Shown here: positions 9,422 through 21,243 of the stretch, piece after piece
How positions within the stretch are numbered: position 1 is the stretch's first letter
Layout of the letters: every line of letters starts with the position of its first letter
From: Erinaceus europaeus
Taxonomy: Eukaryota > Chordata > Mammalia > Eulipotyphla > Erinaceidae
Assembly: GCF_950295315.1 (NCBI RefSeq)
Contig: NC_080185.1
Span: 48,403,237 to 48,467,236, forward strand
DNA length: 64,000 nt
Direction of reading: 5' to 3'
Position numbers and translations under genes: made by a program
The notes under the pieces: model-generated
What the model was told of the DNA's origin: nothing
Database searches by the model: none
What the model saw: the letters and a program-made list of their open reading frames with translations, nothing else

Positions 9422-10765
9422 TTTCTTTTTTTATTTAAGAAAGGATTAATTAACAAAACCATAGGGTAGGAGGGGTACAGCTCCACAGAATTCCCGCCAC
9501 CCAATGTCCATAACCCACCCCCTCCCCTGATAGCTTTCCCATTCTCTATCTCTCTGGGAGCATGGACCCAGGGTCATTGAGGGTTGCAGAAGGTAGAAGG
9601 TCTGGCTTCTGTAATTGCTTCCCCTTTGAACATGGGCGTGGACTGGTCGGTCCATACTCCCAGTCTGCCTCTCTGTTTCCCTAGTAGGGTGTGTCTCTGG
9701 GGAAGCTGAGCTCCAGGACACATTGGTGGGGTCTTCAATCCAGGGAAGCCTGGCCAGCATGCTGGTGGCATCTGGAACCTCGTGATTGAAAAGAGAGTTA
9801 ACATATGAAGCCAAACAATTTGTTGAGCAATCATGGACCCAAAGGCTGGAATAGTGGAGAGGAAGTGTTAGGGAGGTACTCACTGCAAACTCTAGTGTAC
9901 TTCTGCTTTCAGGTATATATTTTGCAGTAGTTTATGGATACGTGTGAACATAAGCTCTCTCTCACAGAAACTGGTGTATATCTAGGTTATGGGACTTTGT
10001 TAGAAAGTGAACGACCTGAGATGAAATTAGAGTGTACTATAAAAGGAAAGGTTTCACCCGAGTAATGAAGCTGAATGGTTGTCATTCCACACGTGAAGTC
10101 TCTGGACACAGTCTGAGGTGAAGCATGTTGAGGTGGCAATCGTTGCGTTGGTTAGGTTGTGATCGGCAGATGCAATATTATTTGGTTTGGATTGGGAGAT
10201 GCATACAGGAAAGTGGGCACTATCCAAGGGTTCCAGGACTGGGTGAAGTAGGGGCTCTATAGTGGAGATGTGAGGTTCCTGCTGTCTTAGGGTTCAAAAA
10301 GACAATCGATAGTTAATGTTATCATCACATTATTTGGTAATTGGTTTAACTTTGAAAAGTCCTTTTGTTATGGTTTGCTGTACAGTATCCAGTATCTTGT
10401 ATATAGCTGTGCTATTGGATGCTTCCAATCTACTTGGTCTAGGCTTTTGAGAGAGTCCGCATATCAAATACACAGCCTATATATTGAAAAGATTCAGTTT
10501 GTGTTATGAAAAATTTGAGACATACAATTGATTTTCCCACTCTCATATTAATTAACTAGTGATTTATATGTCTACATTTTGCTAGGAGTGTACAAAAACA
10601 CCATTCCCACCACCAAAAGACTGTGACCCATCCCTCCCACCCACTCCCATCCCCCACTGGCCCAGGAAGCTGCATGTCTACCCATCACCACAGGGATTTT
10701 ACTTTGGTGTCCTACTTACAATTTGGTCAGGTCCTGCTTTTAGTTTCCCTTTCAGATCTTCTTAC
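9422..10765 (-). other. L1-A 3'UTR
   Basis: About 1.34 kb between the ORF2 stop and the tail. Pieces of this segment form most of the short L1 insertions elsewhere in the window, because reverse transcription starts at the 3' end and usually stops early. Landmarks on the plus strand are AACAAAACCATAGGGTAGGA near the tail, CCTCCCCTGATAGCTTTCCC, GGTCTGGCTTCTGTAATTGC and CATTCCCACCACCAAAAGAC near ORF2. The 145-codon open frame 9446-9883 lies wholly inside it and recurs with the repeat, so it is not a gene. Confidence 0.9.
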
Positions 10766-13700
10766 TCAACTTCTGTTGATGAGTGGGATCATCCCATACT
10801 CATCTTTGTCTTTCTGACTTAGCTCACTTAACATAGTTCCTTCCAGCTCTGTCCAAGATGTGTCAGAGAAGGTGGGTTCATTTTTCTTGATAGCTGCATA
10901 GTATTCCATTGTGTATATATACCACAGCTTTCTCAGCCACTCATCTGGTGTTGGGCACCTGGGTTGCTTCCAGGTTTTAGCTATTATGAATTGTGCTGCT
11001 ATGAACATAGGAGTACACACCTCTTTTTGGTTGGGTGTTATGGAGTCCTTGGGGTATAACCCCAGGAGAGGAATTACTGGATCATATGGAAGGTCCATGT
11101 CTAGCCTTGTGAGAGTTTTCCAGACTGCTCTCCACAGAGGCTGTACCAATTTACATTCCCACCAGCAATGTAAAAGGGTTCCTCTGTCCCCACATCCTCT
11201 CCAGCATTTGTTGCTGCTGTCCTTTTTGATGTATGCCATTCTTATAGGAGTGAGGTGGTATCTTAGTGTTGTCTTAATTTGCATTCCTCTGACAATCAGT
11301 GACCTAGAGCAATATTTCATATGTTTGTTAGCCTTTTGGATCTCCTCTGTAGTGAATGTTTTGTTCATATCCTCTGCCCATTTTTGGATGGGGTCATTTG
11401 CTTTTTTGGTGCTAAGTTTGCTGAGCTCTTTACATATTTTGGTGATTAGTTTCTTGTCTGATGTCTGGCATGTGAAGATCTTCTCCCATTCTGTGAGGGG
11501 TCTCTCTGTTTGTTTAATACTTTCTTGGATGTGCAGAAGCTTTTCAATTTGATGTCGTCCCATTGGTTTGTTTCTGCTTTAGTCTTCCTTGCAATTGGGT
11601 TTGATTCATCAAAGATGTCTTTGAGGTGTAGGTAGGAAAGTGTTTTACCAATGTTTTCCTCTACGTATTTGATTGTTTCTGGTCTGACATCTAGGTCTTT
11701 GATAGATTTGGAGTTGATTTTTGTTTCTCGTGAGATAAAGTGGTTCAATTTCATTCTTCTGCATGTTTCAACCCCTTTTTCCCAGCACCATTTATTGAAG
11801 AGAGCCTCCTTCTTCTATTTAATCCTTTGGGCTCCCTTATCAAAGATTAGATGTCCATAGGTGTGGGGATTTATTTCTGAGCTTTCAATTCTGTTCCACT
11901 GGTCTGTTTGCCTATTTTTGTTCCAGTACCATGATGTTTTGATAATGATGGCTTTATAATATAGTTTAAGGTCTGGGAGTGTGATGCCTCCATTTCTGTT
12001 TATTTTCCTCAAGATGGTTTTGGCAATTCTAGGTGTTTTCAGGTTCCAGATAAATGATTGTAGTGTTTGTTCTATTCTCTTAAAGAAGCTTGGTGGAACT
12101 TTGATGGGTATTGCATTAAATTTGTATATCGCTCTGGGGAGAATATTCATTTTGATGATATTTACTCCTACAATCCATGAGCATGGGATATCTTTCCATT
12201 TCTTGGTATCAGTTTCTATTTCCTTGAGTAGTGTCTCATAGTTTTCAGCCTACAAGTCTTTCACTTCTTTGGTCAACTTTATTCCTAGGTATTTGATTGA
12301 TTTTGCTGAAAAAGTAAAGGGGAGTGATTTCTGGATGTCTTCTTCTTCAGATTTAGTGTTTGCATAAAAAAATGCCACTGATTTTTGTACATTGATTTTG
12401 TAGCCTTATACCTTGCTATATTGCCTAATAACTTCCAGGAATTTTCTGCTGGATTCTTTAGGTCTTTCTATGTATACTATCATATCATCTGTAAAAAGTG
12501 AGAGCTTGACTTCTTCCCTTCCAATCTGTATTCCTTTGATTTCTTTCTCTTGCCTGATTGCTATGGAAAGAACTTCTAATACTATGTTGAATAGTATCGG
12601 TGACAGTGCACAGCCCTGTCTAGTCCCCAATCTGAGGGGGAATGCTTTCAGCTTCTCTCCATTGAGTATGATGTTGGCTGTAGGTTTGCTATATATAGAC
12701 TCCATTATCTTAAGGAATTTCCATCTATTCCCATTTTTTGTAGAGTTTTGAGCATGAATGGGTGTTGGATCTTGTTAAAGGTTTACTCTGCATCTGTAGA
12801 GATAATCATGTGGTTTTTGGCTTTGCTTTTATTGATGTGGTTAATGAAATTGATTGACTTACGGATGTTGAACCAGCCTTGCATTCCTGGGATGAATCCC
12901 ACTTGGTCGTGATGAACAATCTTTTTGATATGTTGCTGTATCCGGTTGGCCAAGATCTTGTTTAATATTTTGGCATCTATGTTCATCAGAGATATTGGTC
13001 TGTAGTTTTCCTTTTTTGTTCTGTCCCTATCAGCTTTTGCTATCAGCGTAATGTTGGCTTCATAGAAGGTGGAAGGGAGTATTCCTGTTTCTTCAATATT
13101 ACGGAAAAGCTTAAGAAGTATGGGTACTAACTGTTTCCTGAAAGTTTTGTAGAATTCGTTTGTGAAGCCATCTGGTCCAGGACTTTTGTTGTTGGGGAGA
13201 TTCTTAATAACGGTTTCAATTTCTTTGTCTGTGATTGGTGCATTTAGATTTTGTAGTTCTTCTTGGTTCAGTTTTGGAAGGGCATATACTTCTAGGAATT
13301 GTTCCATTTCTTCCAGATTCTCTAGCTTGGTGGCATATAGTTCTTTATAGAAGTTTCACAGGATTCTCTGGATTTCTGTGGTGTCAGTTGTGATATCTCC
13401 TCCATCGTTTAGAATTCTATTAATTTGAGTCTTCTCTCTTTTTTGTTTGGTGAGTCTGGCTAGGGGTTTGTCAACTTTTTTTAATCTTTCAAAGAACCAA
13501 CATTTGGCTTCATTGATCTTTTGTATGGTTCTTTTATTTTCAATGTTGTTTATTTTGCTCTAAGTTTAGTGATTTCTGTCCTTCTGGTTGCTTGAGGGTT
13601 CCTTTGTTCCTCTTCCTCTAAGTCCTTGAGGTGTGCAGTAAGGTCATTCATTTGAGCTTCTTCTTGGTGTTTAATATGTGATTGTATGGCTATAAGTTTC

Positions 13701-14587
13701 TCTCTCAGTACTGCTTTAGCAGTGTCCCAAATATTTTGATAGGTTGTGTCTTCATTTTCATTAGTTTTGAGGAACATTTGAATTTCCAGCTTGAGTGAGT
13801 CTCTGACCCAGTGGTTCTAAAGGAGTCTGTTGTTTAGTTTCCAAATTCTGTGTTTTTTAATAATTTTCCATTTGTTGTTAAATGTTAGTTTTACTCCACT
13901 GTGGTCTGAGAAGATACTTGGGATGATTTCAATGCTCTTGAATTTATTGATGCTGTCTTTGTGGCCTAACATGTGGTCTATCCTTGAGTATGTCTTATGT
14001 GGATTTGAAAAGAAGGTGTATTCCAGTTTTTTGGGGTGGAGGAGTCTGAAAATGTCCAAGAGGTCTAGTGTGTCAATCTCTTCATTCAATTCTCTTGTAT
14101 CTTTATTGGTTCTCTGCTTTCTTGATCTGTCTAAGTGTGAGAGTGGGGTATTGAAGTCTCCCACTATTATTGTATTACTATTGGTGTATTTTTGAAATTC
14201 TTTCAGTAGGTGCTTAATGTATTTAGATGGTCCCTCATTGGGTGCATAGATGTTAATAATTGTTAAGTTTTCTTGGCTAATTGATCCTCTAATCATTATG
14301 TAATGTCCTTCCCTTTCTTTTCTTACTTTATTTAATTTAAAATCTATCATGTCTGAGATGAAAATGGCTGTTCCTGCCCTTTTTTGTGGTCCGTTAGCCT
14401 GTATGATAGTTTTCCATCCTTCCACTTTAAGTCTGTGTTTATCTTGTTGTGACAGATGGGATTCCTGCAAGCAGCATATGGTTGGGTTATGTTTTCTGAT
14501 CCATCCCCCCACCCTGTGCCTATTGATGGGTGAGTTTAAGCCATTGACGTTTATTGATATTATGGATTTAATGTATTGTAGCGCCAT
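10766..14587 (-). pseudogene. L1-A ORF2, endonuclease/reverse transcriptase, frameshifted
   Basis: ORF2 would encode the L1 endonuclease and reverse transcriptase that nicks target DNA and copies L1 RNA in place. The span of about 1274 codons fits the normal length of a mammalian ORF2. The amino-terminal 256 codons (14587-13817) are open and show the APE-type endonuclease motifs: SINVNGLNSP, CLQESH, IINIYAPN, VGDFNTPL, SRIDHMLG, SDHSG. Reverse-transcriptase motifs follow: [25 protein letters not shown] (usual FADD altered, aspartates kept). The carboxy end has a Cys-rich C-X3-C-X7-H-X4-C motif (CWRGC...HCWWEC). Breaks: an in-frame stop at 13817, a 1-bp loss near 13550 compared with L1-B, and further frame changes near 12780 and 11520 plus additional stops. 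Confidence 0.93.
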
Positions 14588-14645
14588 TGTTCAAAAAAAA
14601 TTTGTTAGCTCTGATATATTGCCAGTATCATAGTGATGTTCTTGT

Positions 14646-15560
14646 TTATAAGAGGTCTTTTAGAACCTCTTTCAGGGCCAGCTTGATGATTGTTGCCTCC
14701 TTTAACTATTGTTTATCCAAGAAGGTTTTGATCCCTCCATCTAGTTTGAATGAAAGTCTAGCAGGATATATTATCCTTGGTTGAAACCCTTTTTCATTCA
14801 GGCCTTGATAGATATCTTGCCATTCCCTTCTGGCTTTTAGAGTTTGAGTGGAGAAGTCTGCAGATAATCTTATGGGTTTTCCTTTGTATGTGACTTTTTG
14901 TTTCTCTCTTGCAGCCTTTAGGATCCTTTCTTTATCTTTACTACTTCTCATTGTGACTATGATGTGTCTTGGTGTCTTCAGGTCTGGGTTGATTCTGTTT
15001 GGTACTCCCTGGGCCTCTTGAATCTTGATGCCCTTTCTGTTATTCAGGTCTGGGAAGTTTTCTTCTATTATTTCCTCTAGAATGTTTGATTCCCCTTCCT
15101 GTCTTTCTTTCTCTGGCATGCCAATTATACGAATGTTACTCCTTTTGAGATCATCTCATATGTCTCTGTTGTTGTTTTCAGTGTCTCTCAATCTCTTTTT
15201 AAGCTCTTTTACCTCTTTCTTCTTTTTCTCTAGCTCATCCTCTGTCTGACTAATTCTGTTTTCTGCTTCTGTTAGTCTGCTTTCCCTTGCCTCAGCTTCT
15301 TTCTTCATTACAGCTATTTCAGCTTTCAGTTCTCTAATTGCCTCAAGATCATCAGTAATTTCCTTGGGGGTCTCAACTGTTGTTTCCCTAATACTGCCAT
15401 TCCTTTCCTCCAATGTTGTTTTCATTTCTGTGATTAATAAGTTTATGATTGCTTGCATACTTTTCTTATCTATGGTTACTTCTGGCTGATTTGTAGTTTC
15501 TTCTGGGCTCTTGTCTTCATTCATTGGAGTAGCAGTTTTATTTGTTTTTGATTTACCCAT
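14646..15560 (-). pseudogene. L1-A ORF1, RNA-binding protein, two in-frame stops
   Basis: ORF1 protein forms trimers that coat L1 RNA. The frame is continuous for 305 codons from the ATG at 15558-15560 to a TAA at 14646-14648, interrupted only by TGA at 15156-15158 and TAG at 14706-14708. The first stop is consistent with CpG decay of an arginine codon; its present context is CATATGAGAT on the minus strand. Residues about 60-130 are heptad-rich (EIAVMKKEAEARESRLTEAE), the expected coiled coil. Next come an RRM-like region (RHIIVTMRSSKDKERIL) and the carboxy-terminal domain (ARREWQDIYQGLNEKG, RIIYPARLSF). The length is slightly below human ORF1. Confidence 0.93.
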
Positions 15561-17166
15561 TTTTTTATTTATGTGTTTCTTTTTTATGCTCTGTTGTTCC
15601 TCAGTTGTTGTGTCCTGAATACAAGTAACACTGTACTAAATACTTTTATGACAATTGCACTCACCAACCTCAGGAATTACAGTAGCAACTGAAGCAAGTA
15701 TTGAAGTAGTTTAATCGTTTCCAGTTAGCCAAAAAAAATTTCCAGTCCGTGAAAAAATAGTAACCAAATCCCAGTGAAGAAAGAGAAAAGAAAGAAAGGA
15801 TAGCAAGAATAGACAGTTATGCAAATCTACTATCCATTGTATGTTCTAGGGGTAACAAGAGGGGAAAGATCACTAGAGCAGAGATACACACATAGAGAGT
15901 CCACTCTGAGTCAGATTTCTTCCCCAAAATAACTCAAAATTCAGAAAGCAAAGAAGGAAGAAGTGTATGACAAGATTAAAAAAGAGAGAGAGAGAGTGAG
16001 AGAGAGAGAGAGAGAGAAAAGAGAGAGAAAAGGTAAAAGATAAGAAAAAGAGCTGTAATTAAAGAGCAGTGAAAGGAAATTCCCAAATGTGTATCAGTGA
16101 TTTCAAAAGAGCACACTGTTTGTTGGTGTGGGGGCTGGGGGCTGTGACTTTGGAAGCTGTAGGATTAAGGAAGAAGGGATGACAAGAATGATAAAAAGAA
16201 AAAAAAGAAAGAGAGAGAGAAAAAAAGAAAAAGATAAGAAAAAGAACAGTCATAAAAGGGCAGTGAAAGGAAAGGTTTTTTAAATGTATTTATTTTTAAT
16301 TATTTAATTAGCTATGTGGGGTGAGGTGGGGGGGTTGGCTACTTAGAAAGAAAAAAGGCCATAGGTTTCAGAAGGGTATAGACTTAGAATTAATGATACT
16401 CCCTGGTGGGACAGGAATTTGGTAAAGAAAAGGACTGGTTATGGCAGGGGGGGAACGAGGTATGCTTGAAAATTAAAAGGAAGAAAAAATTTTTTTTCTT
16501 TTTTTTCCCCCTTTTTTTACCTACTCTAATTCTTAACCCAAATTAAGTTATAGTCACTTCCTTGGTGTCACCGCTAGGACCCCTTCTTGGCTGACCTGTT
16601 AAAGGCAGAAAATCCTACCGTTTCCAGGAGATGTGGTCAGAGCTTAGCCACTAGCAGCTTCTCAGTCCGCCATCTTCCGGGAACCCCCCCCCCCTGAAGC
16701 TTTTTTAAAGGATTTCTCAAAGATGAAAACTAGCTCCAAGTCCTTTTGATGCAATGAGAGCTGTACTCAAGGATGTCCTCGGATCCGCCCTCAGGGTTGC
16801 AGTGGTCTCCGGAGACTCCCAAGAGAAAGCCCCCGAGCTACAGTGCTCCCTCCCGGTCCTCTGCCAGCTGCCCAGCAGCGCTATGCAACTGGCGGAGGAG
16901 CCACCTTCCCAGGCGGAGGACAGTGCTGGGCGCACCCGCCTTGCCTGCCGCAGCCTGGGAAGTCTGGAGCAGCCTGCCCGCTAGTCCGCGCCACCTCTAC
17001 TCTAATTCTTATCCCAAATTAAGTTATAGTCACCTCCTTGGTGTCACCATTAGGACCCCTTATTGACTGGCCTACTAAAGGCAGAAAATCCTACCATTTC
17101 CAGAAGATGTGGTCAGAGCTCAAGCCACTAGCAGCTTCTCAGGTCGCCATCTTCCGGGAACCCCCC
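15561..17166 (-). promoter_or_regulatory. L1-A 5'UTR with internal promoter
   Basis: About 1.6 kb upstream of ORF1. A module of about 170 bp occurs twice, at 16521-16694 and 16997-17166 (offset 476 bp), separated by about 300 bp of GC-rich DNA. Each module starts on the minus strand with a G-run, then TTCCCGGAAGATGGCG, which overlaps an ETS-like CCGGAAG and a YY1-like AAGATGGC. In human L1 a YY1 site near the first bases sets the start site. The arrangement resembles the tandem monomers of rodent L1 promoters. A purine-rich GA stretch lies at 15978-16030. Short open frames in the GC-rich part (such as 16754-16984, antisense) have no recognised product. Confidence 0.85.
15978..16030. repeat. 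(GA)n stretch in L1-A 5'UTR
   Basis: Purine tract of alternating GA with interruptions. The corresponding part of L1-C lacks most of it. Confidence 0.9.
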
Positions 17167-17232
17167 TAGTTTCATTTTTCTACATGAGGCTGTCCAGTAC
17201 CACCAAAGCACTTGTTAAAGAGACTTTCCTTT

Positions 17233-17628
17233 GTTTGGCCTCGTATGTTAACTCTCTTTTCAATCACCAGGTTCCAGATGCCATCAGAATGCTGGCCAGG
17301 CTTCCCTGGATTGAAGACCCCACCAATATGTCCTGGAGCTCTGCTTCCCCAGAGACCCACCCTACTAGGGAAAGAGAGAGGCAGACTGGGAGTATGGACT
17401 GACCAGTCAATGCCCATGTTCAGCGGGGAAGCAATTACAGAAGCCAGACCTTCTACCTTCTGCAACCCACAATGATCCTGGGTCCATGCTCCCAGAGGGA
17501 TGGAGAATGGGAAAGCTATCAGGGGAGGGGGTGGGATATAGAGATTGGATGGTGGGAATTGTGTGGAGTTGTACCCCTCCTACCCTATGGTTTTGTTAAT
17601 TAATCCTTTCTTAAATAAAAAAAAAGAG
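17233..17628 (+). mobile_element. 5'-truncated L1 3' end (young family)
   Basis: About 396 bp of L1-A-type 3' end, but on the plus strand, ending in AATAAAAAAAAAG. TSD AGAGACTTTCCTTT at 17219-17232 and 17629-17642, one mismatch. It lies in the old host L1 only about 50 bp from the L1-A insertion point. Confidence 0.92.
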
Positions 17629-17881
17629 AGAGACTGTCCTTTCACCATTGGGCAGATTTGGCCACTTTGTCATGTATGAGGTGCCTATACATGTGCTGGT
17701 TAATTTCTATACTCTTTATCATATTCCATTGGTCCATATGATAATTTTTGTTCCAATACCACACTGTTTTAACTGCTTTGTAGTATAGCCTAAGATTGGG
17801 TATTATGGTGCCTTCATTTTTCTTTTTCCTTGGGAATAATTTTGCTATTCATTCTTTTTTTAAGTTCCACATGAATTTTTG

Positions 17882-18252
17882 TGTTTTTTTCCCTTTAATT
17901 AGAGATTAATGCATTACAGTCAACAGTTAAATAGTTTGTACATGTATAACATTTCCACATAACAATAAAACCCCCATTAGTTCCTCCTCTGCCATTATGT
18001 TCCAGGACCTGAACCCTTCACCCCCATACCAGAGTTTTTTATTTTTGTGCAGTACACCAACTCTAGTCCAAGTTATGAGTAGTGTTTTCCCTTCTGATCT
18101 TGTTTTTTAACTTCTGTCTTTGAGTGAGATCATCCTATATTCATTCTTTTGTTTTTGACTCATTTTACTTGACATGATATTTCAAGCTCCATTCAAGATG
18201 GGATGAAGAAGCTGAAATCATCATTTTTAATAGCTGAGTAGTATTCCATTGG
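17882..18252 (-). mobile_element. 5'-truncated older L1 3' end
   Basis: Minus strand, T-rich at the left. It carries the older 3' end landmarks (ACAGTCAACAGTTAAATAG, TGTTCCAGGACCTGAACCC, AGCTGAGTAGTATTCCATT). A perfect 14-bp TSD (CACATGAATTTTTG) lies at 17868-17881 and 18253-18266. Confidence 0.92.
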
Positions 18253-19818
18253 CACATGAATTTTTGAATAAGCTGATCAATTTCCTTAAATTTATCATTG
18301 GTATTTTAATAGGAATTTCATTGAATCTGTTGATTTTATAACCTGCTATTTTACTGTATTTATTGATGATTTCCAGTAGTTTCTTGGCAGAGTTTCAGGG
18401 GTCCTCTAGGTATATCAACATATCATCTAAAATTAATGGTATTTTAATGTCATTCTTTACTATTTAGATTTCTTTAACATCTCTTTCTTGCATGATTGCA
18501 ATAGTGAGGGCTTCTAGGTCTATTAATGAATTGAATGAGTGTTGAGAGTGGGCATCTCTGTCTAGTTCCTAATTTTTCCCCATTGACTATGATGTTATCC
18601 ACGGGTTTTTTATATATACCCTTTATTATGTTGAAGGATTTTCCTTCCACTCCCCTTTCTTGAGAGCTTTTATCATAAATGGGTCTTAGACCTTGTTGAA
18701 TGCCTTTTCAGCATCAACTGATATGATCAGGTGATTTTTATCTTTCTTTTTGTTGATAAGTTGGATTACACTGGTTGACTTGTGGATGTTGAAGCAGCTC
18801 TGTTTCCCATGCATAAATCCTACTTGGCCATGTTCCATATGTACTTGAGAATAATGTATATTCTTTTGGGATGGAAAGTTCTATGTAAATCTATTAGCTC
18901 CATTTCATCTATTGTTTCATTTAAGATAATTATTTCCCTGTTGATTTTTTCCCAATTGTTATGTTTCTTGTGATTTGCATGTTAAAATCTCCTACTATTA
19001 TTGTCTTGTTGTTATTGTCTCCCTTAAGTTCAGTAAAGATTTGTTTTATAAATTTGGGTGCACCTGAGTTTTGGGTGTATGTGTTTATGAAGGTTATATG
19101 TTTTTGTTGGATTAATCCTCTGACCACTATGTGTTCTCATCTCTCTCTCTCTCTTTCTTTTCTTACTTTCTTTACCTGAAAGTCTATTTTATCAGAGAAC
19201 AAAATACCTGTCCCTGATCTTTTTTTGTAAGTAGCTTGAAATATCTTGCTCTAGGATCTTACATTAGTTTCCTTTTGTCTTTTCTTTGAATGGGTGTTTC
19301 CTGAATTCATATAATCAATGAACCCTGTTCTTTAATCCATTTAGATAGTCTGAGAATTTTGACAGGTGAATTTAGGCCATTTACATTTAGAGTGATTATG
19401 GATACATGTGGTTTACTTATGTCCATTCTGATTTTTGTTCTAAATCGTCGATTCTTTGCCCATTTGCTTCTATATGTCCTTTTGTGTCTGACATAAGTTC
19501 CTCACTGACTTATTGTACTTTCTGTAAATCTTTGTTCTTTGTTTTGTTATGTGGTTACCATAACTGTAATAATTAACATTCTGTATCAAAAAAGGCTTTT
19601 TTAAGTTGATCCTGATTAACAAACATTTGATAGAACAGCTTTGTCCTTCATTCCCCTCCCCCTTTGTACTTTATTGTTCTTTCCTATATTTACTGTGTTC
19701 TTAGTTCTACTCTATTGCTGTTCATCTCACTTAGAAAGTGTTTTCCTTTGCTTCCTTATTTCTTGTGGGACTTCATTCAGTAATTGTTGTAAAGTGGTGT
19801 TGATTATGGAAAATTTCA

Positions 19819-20167
19819 GGGTTGGCTGGTAGTGCAGTGGGTTAAGGGCACACTGCGCAAAGCACAAGGACCTGTGTAAGGATCCCAGTATGAGTCCCTG
19901 GCTCCCTACCTGCAGGGGAGTTGCCTCACAGGTGGTGAAGCAGATCTGCAGGTGTTTATCTTTATCTCCCCTTCACTATCTTCCCCACCTGTCTCCATTT
20001 CTTTCTGTCCTATGCAACAACAATGACATTAATGACAAGAATAATAATAACCACAACAACGATAAAACAACAAGAGCAACAAAAAGGGGGCAAATGCCCC
20101 CCAGGAGCACTGTATTCATGGTGCAGGCACCAAGCCCCAGCAATAACTTTGGAGACAAAAAAAAAGA
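19819..20167 (+). mobile_element. SINE-A, long form
   Basis: Plus-strand copy. The head is GGTTGGCTGGTAGTGCAGTG and the tail includes the long-form 3' segment (GGTGCAGGCACCAAGCCCCA) and an A-rich end. GAAAATTTCA before it and GAAAATTCA after it form a probable TSD. It lies in the 5' part of the old L1. Confidence 0.88.
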
Positions 20168-20749
20168 ACGAAAGAAAATGAAAATTCATTTATCTTTTGA
20201 ATTTTGGGAAGAAATTTATTTCTTCCTTATATTTGAGGGATAATTTGCAGGATACAAAATTTGTGGCTGGATTTTCCTCTTTTATTACTATGATTATGTC
20301 ATTTCACTCTCTCTTTGCCTATAGGGTTTGTGAAGAGAAGTTTGATTAAAATCTGATAACTCTACATTTGTATGTTACCTCTTTCCTATCCCTTACAGCC
20401 TGCAATTTTTTACCTTGTTATTGAGTTTTGATAGCTTTATAATAATGTGCCTTTCTGTTGGTTGTTTTCCATTTATGTACCTGGGTGTATGATCAGCCTT
20501 TCGAATGAATATCTTCTCAAGATAGCCTAAATGAAGAAAATTCCCAGCTAAAATTGCTCTGAAAATGGACTCTGGACCTTTGGCCCTGTTCTCATCCTCA
20601 GATATTCTTATCACTCCTATAGTCAACCTTTTGATGGAGTCTGTTATTCCTCAAAGAGTCAATTCATTCTTTATAAACATATTCTCTCCCTCATCTTTAA
20701 ATTGAAAGAGTGGACTAATTTTATTTCCTTCTCTCTCTTGTTTTTTAAT

Positions 20750-21092
20750 GTTTTAACTTAAAAGAATATTGGGGGATTAATGGTTTACAGTCAACAGTAG
20801 AATACAATCGTTTGTTCATGCATAACATTTACACAACACACAACAATATAACCTCTACTAGGCCCTTCTCTGCCATCATGTTTCAGGGCCTGAACCTTCC
20901 CCCCAACCCAGAGTCTTTTACTTGGGTGCAATACACCAACTCTAATCCAAGTTATGCTTAGAGTTTTCCCTTCTGATCTCGTTTTTCAAATTTTGTCTGT
21001 GAGACCATTTCATATTCATCCTTTTGTTTCTGACATCTCACTTAACATGACATCTTTGAGCTCCAACCAATATGGGGCAAAGAAGGCAAATT
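20750..21092 (-). mobile_element. Older L1 3' end
   Basis: Minus strand, with GGGGGATTAATGGTTTACAG, CATGTTTCAGGGCCTGAACC and CCAACTCTAATCCAAGTTAT, the same order as 17882-18252. TSD not resolved. Confidence 0.82.
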
Positions 21093-21243
21093 CACCATGA
21101 ACCTGAGACTTTGGAGCCTCAGGAATAAGAGTCTCTTTGCATAGTCATAATAACATCTATCCCTGTTCACATTTCTCAGTTTTCCACATAACAATTTAGC
21201 ACCCCTCTAGGTACTCGTCTGTCATCATGCTCCAGGACCTGAA
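21093..21243 (-). mobile_element. SINE-C fragment followed by a short older L1 3' fragment
   Basis: 21093-21167 is the middle and head of a SINE-C on the minus strand (CCTGAGACTTTGGAGCCTCA on the plus strand). 21168-21243 repeats a short part of the older L1 3' end (TTTTCCACATAACAATTTAG, CATGCTCCAGGACCTGAAC). The SINE probably inserted into an L1 fragment. Confidence 0.65.

Larger units (their letters stand above)
9422..17166 (-). mobile_element. L1-A: near full-length LINE-1
   Basis: About 7.7 kb autonomous non-LTR retrotransposon on the minus strand. In transcription order: 5'UTR 17166-15561 with a repeated promoter module, ORF1 15560-14646, a 57-bp spacer, ORF2 14587-10766, 3'UTR 10765-9422. 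A perfect 15-bp TSD (TAGTTTCATTTTTCT) at 9407-9421 and 17167-17181 proves insertion into an older L1. A weak T-rich tail remains at the left edge. Length and layout match complete mammalian L1s. In-frame stops in ORF1 and several frameshifts in ORF2 make this copy inactive. It is less decayed than its host L1 and of similar age to L1-B. Confidence 0.95.
17182..20748 (-). mobile_element. Old L1, continuation right of L1-A (ORF2 to ORF1)
   Basis: The host L1 resumes exactly at the right TSD and runs toward its 5' end: the ORF2 reverse-transcriptase region (about 18267-18850), an endonuclease remnant at 19127-18930 (IIVGDFNM), then an ORF1 remnant at 20626-20393 with a decayed RHIIIKLS block. 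It is split by three further insertions at 17233-17628, 17882-18252 and 19819-20167. All frames are broken. Confidence 0.82.

Noticed and set aside
9446..9883. 145-codon minus-strand open frame (also 50306-50776, 55875-56290, 57560-57902)
   Set aside because: These frames lie in the L1 3'UTR and recur wherever the repeat occurs; they translate the repeat rather than a host gene.
10911..11552. 213-codon plus-strand open frame (and 51772-52680, 302 codons)
   Set aside because: Antisense shadows of the L1 ORF2 carboxy-terminal region; the sense frames carry the recognisable ORF2 motifs.
12981..13350. Short plus-strand frames opposite the reverse-transcriptase region
   Set aside because: Antisense to ORF2 and without motifs of their own.
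16754..16984. Antisense 76-codon frame in the L1-A 5'UTR, considered as an ORF0-like gene
   Set aside because: Primate L1 has an antisense ORF0, but nothing in this translation resembles it, and GC-rich sequence gives long open frames by chance.
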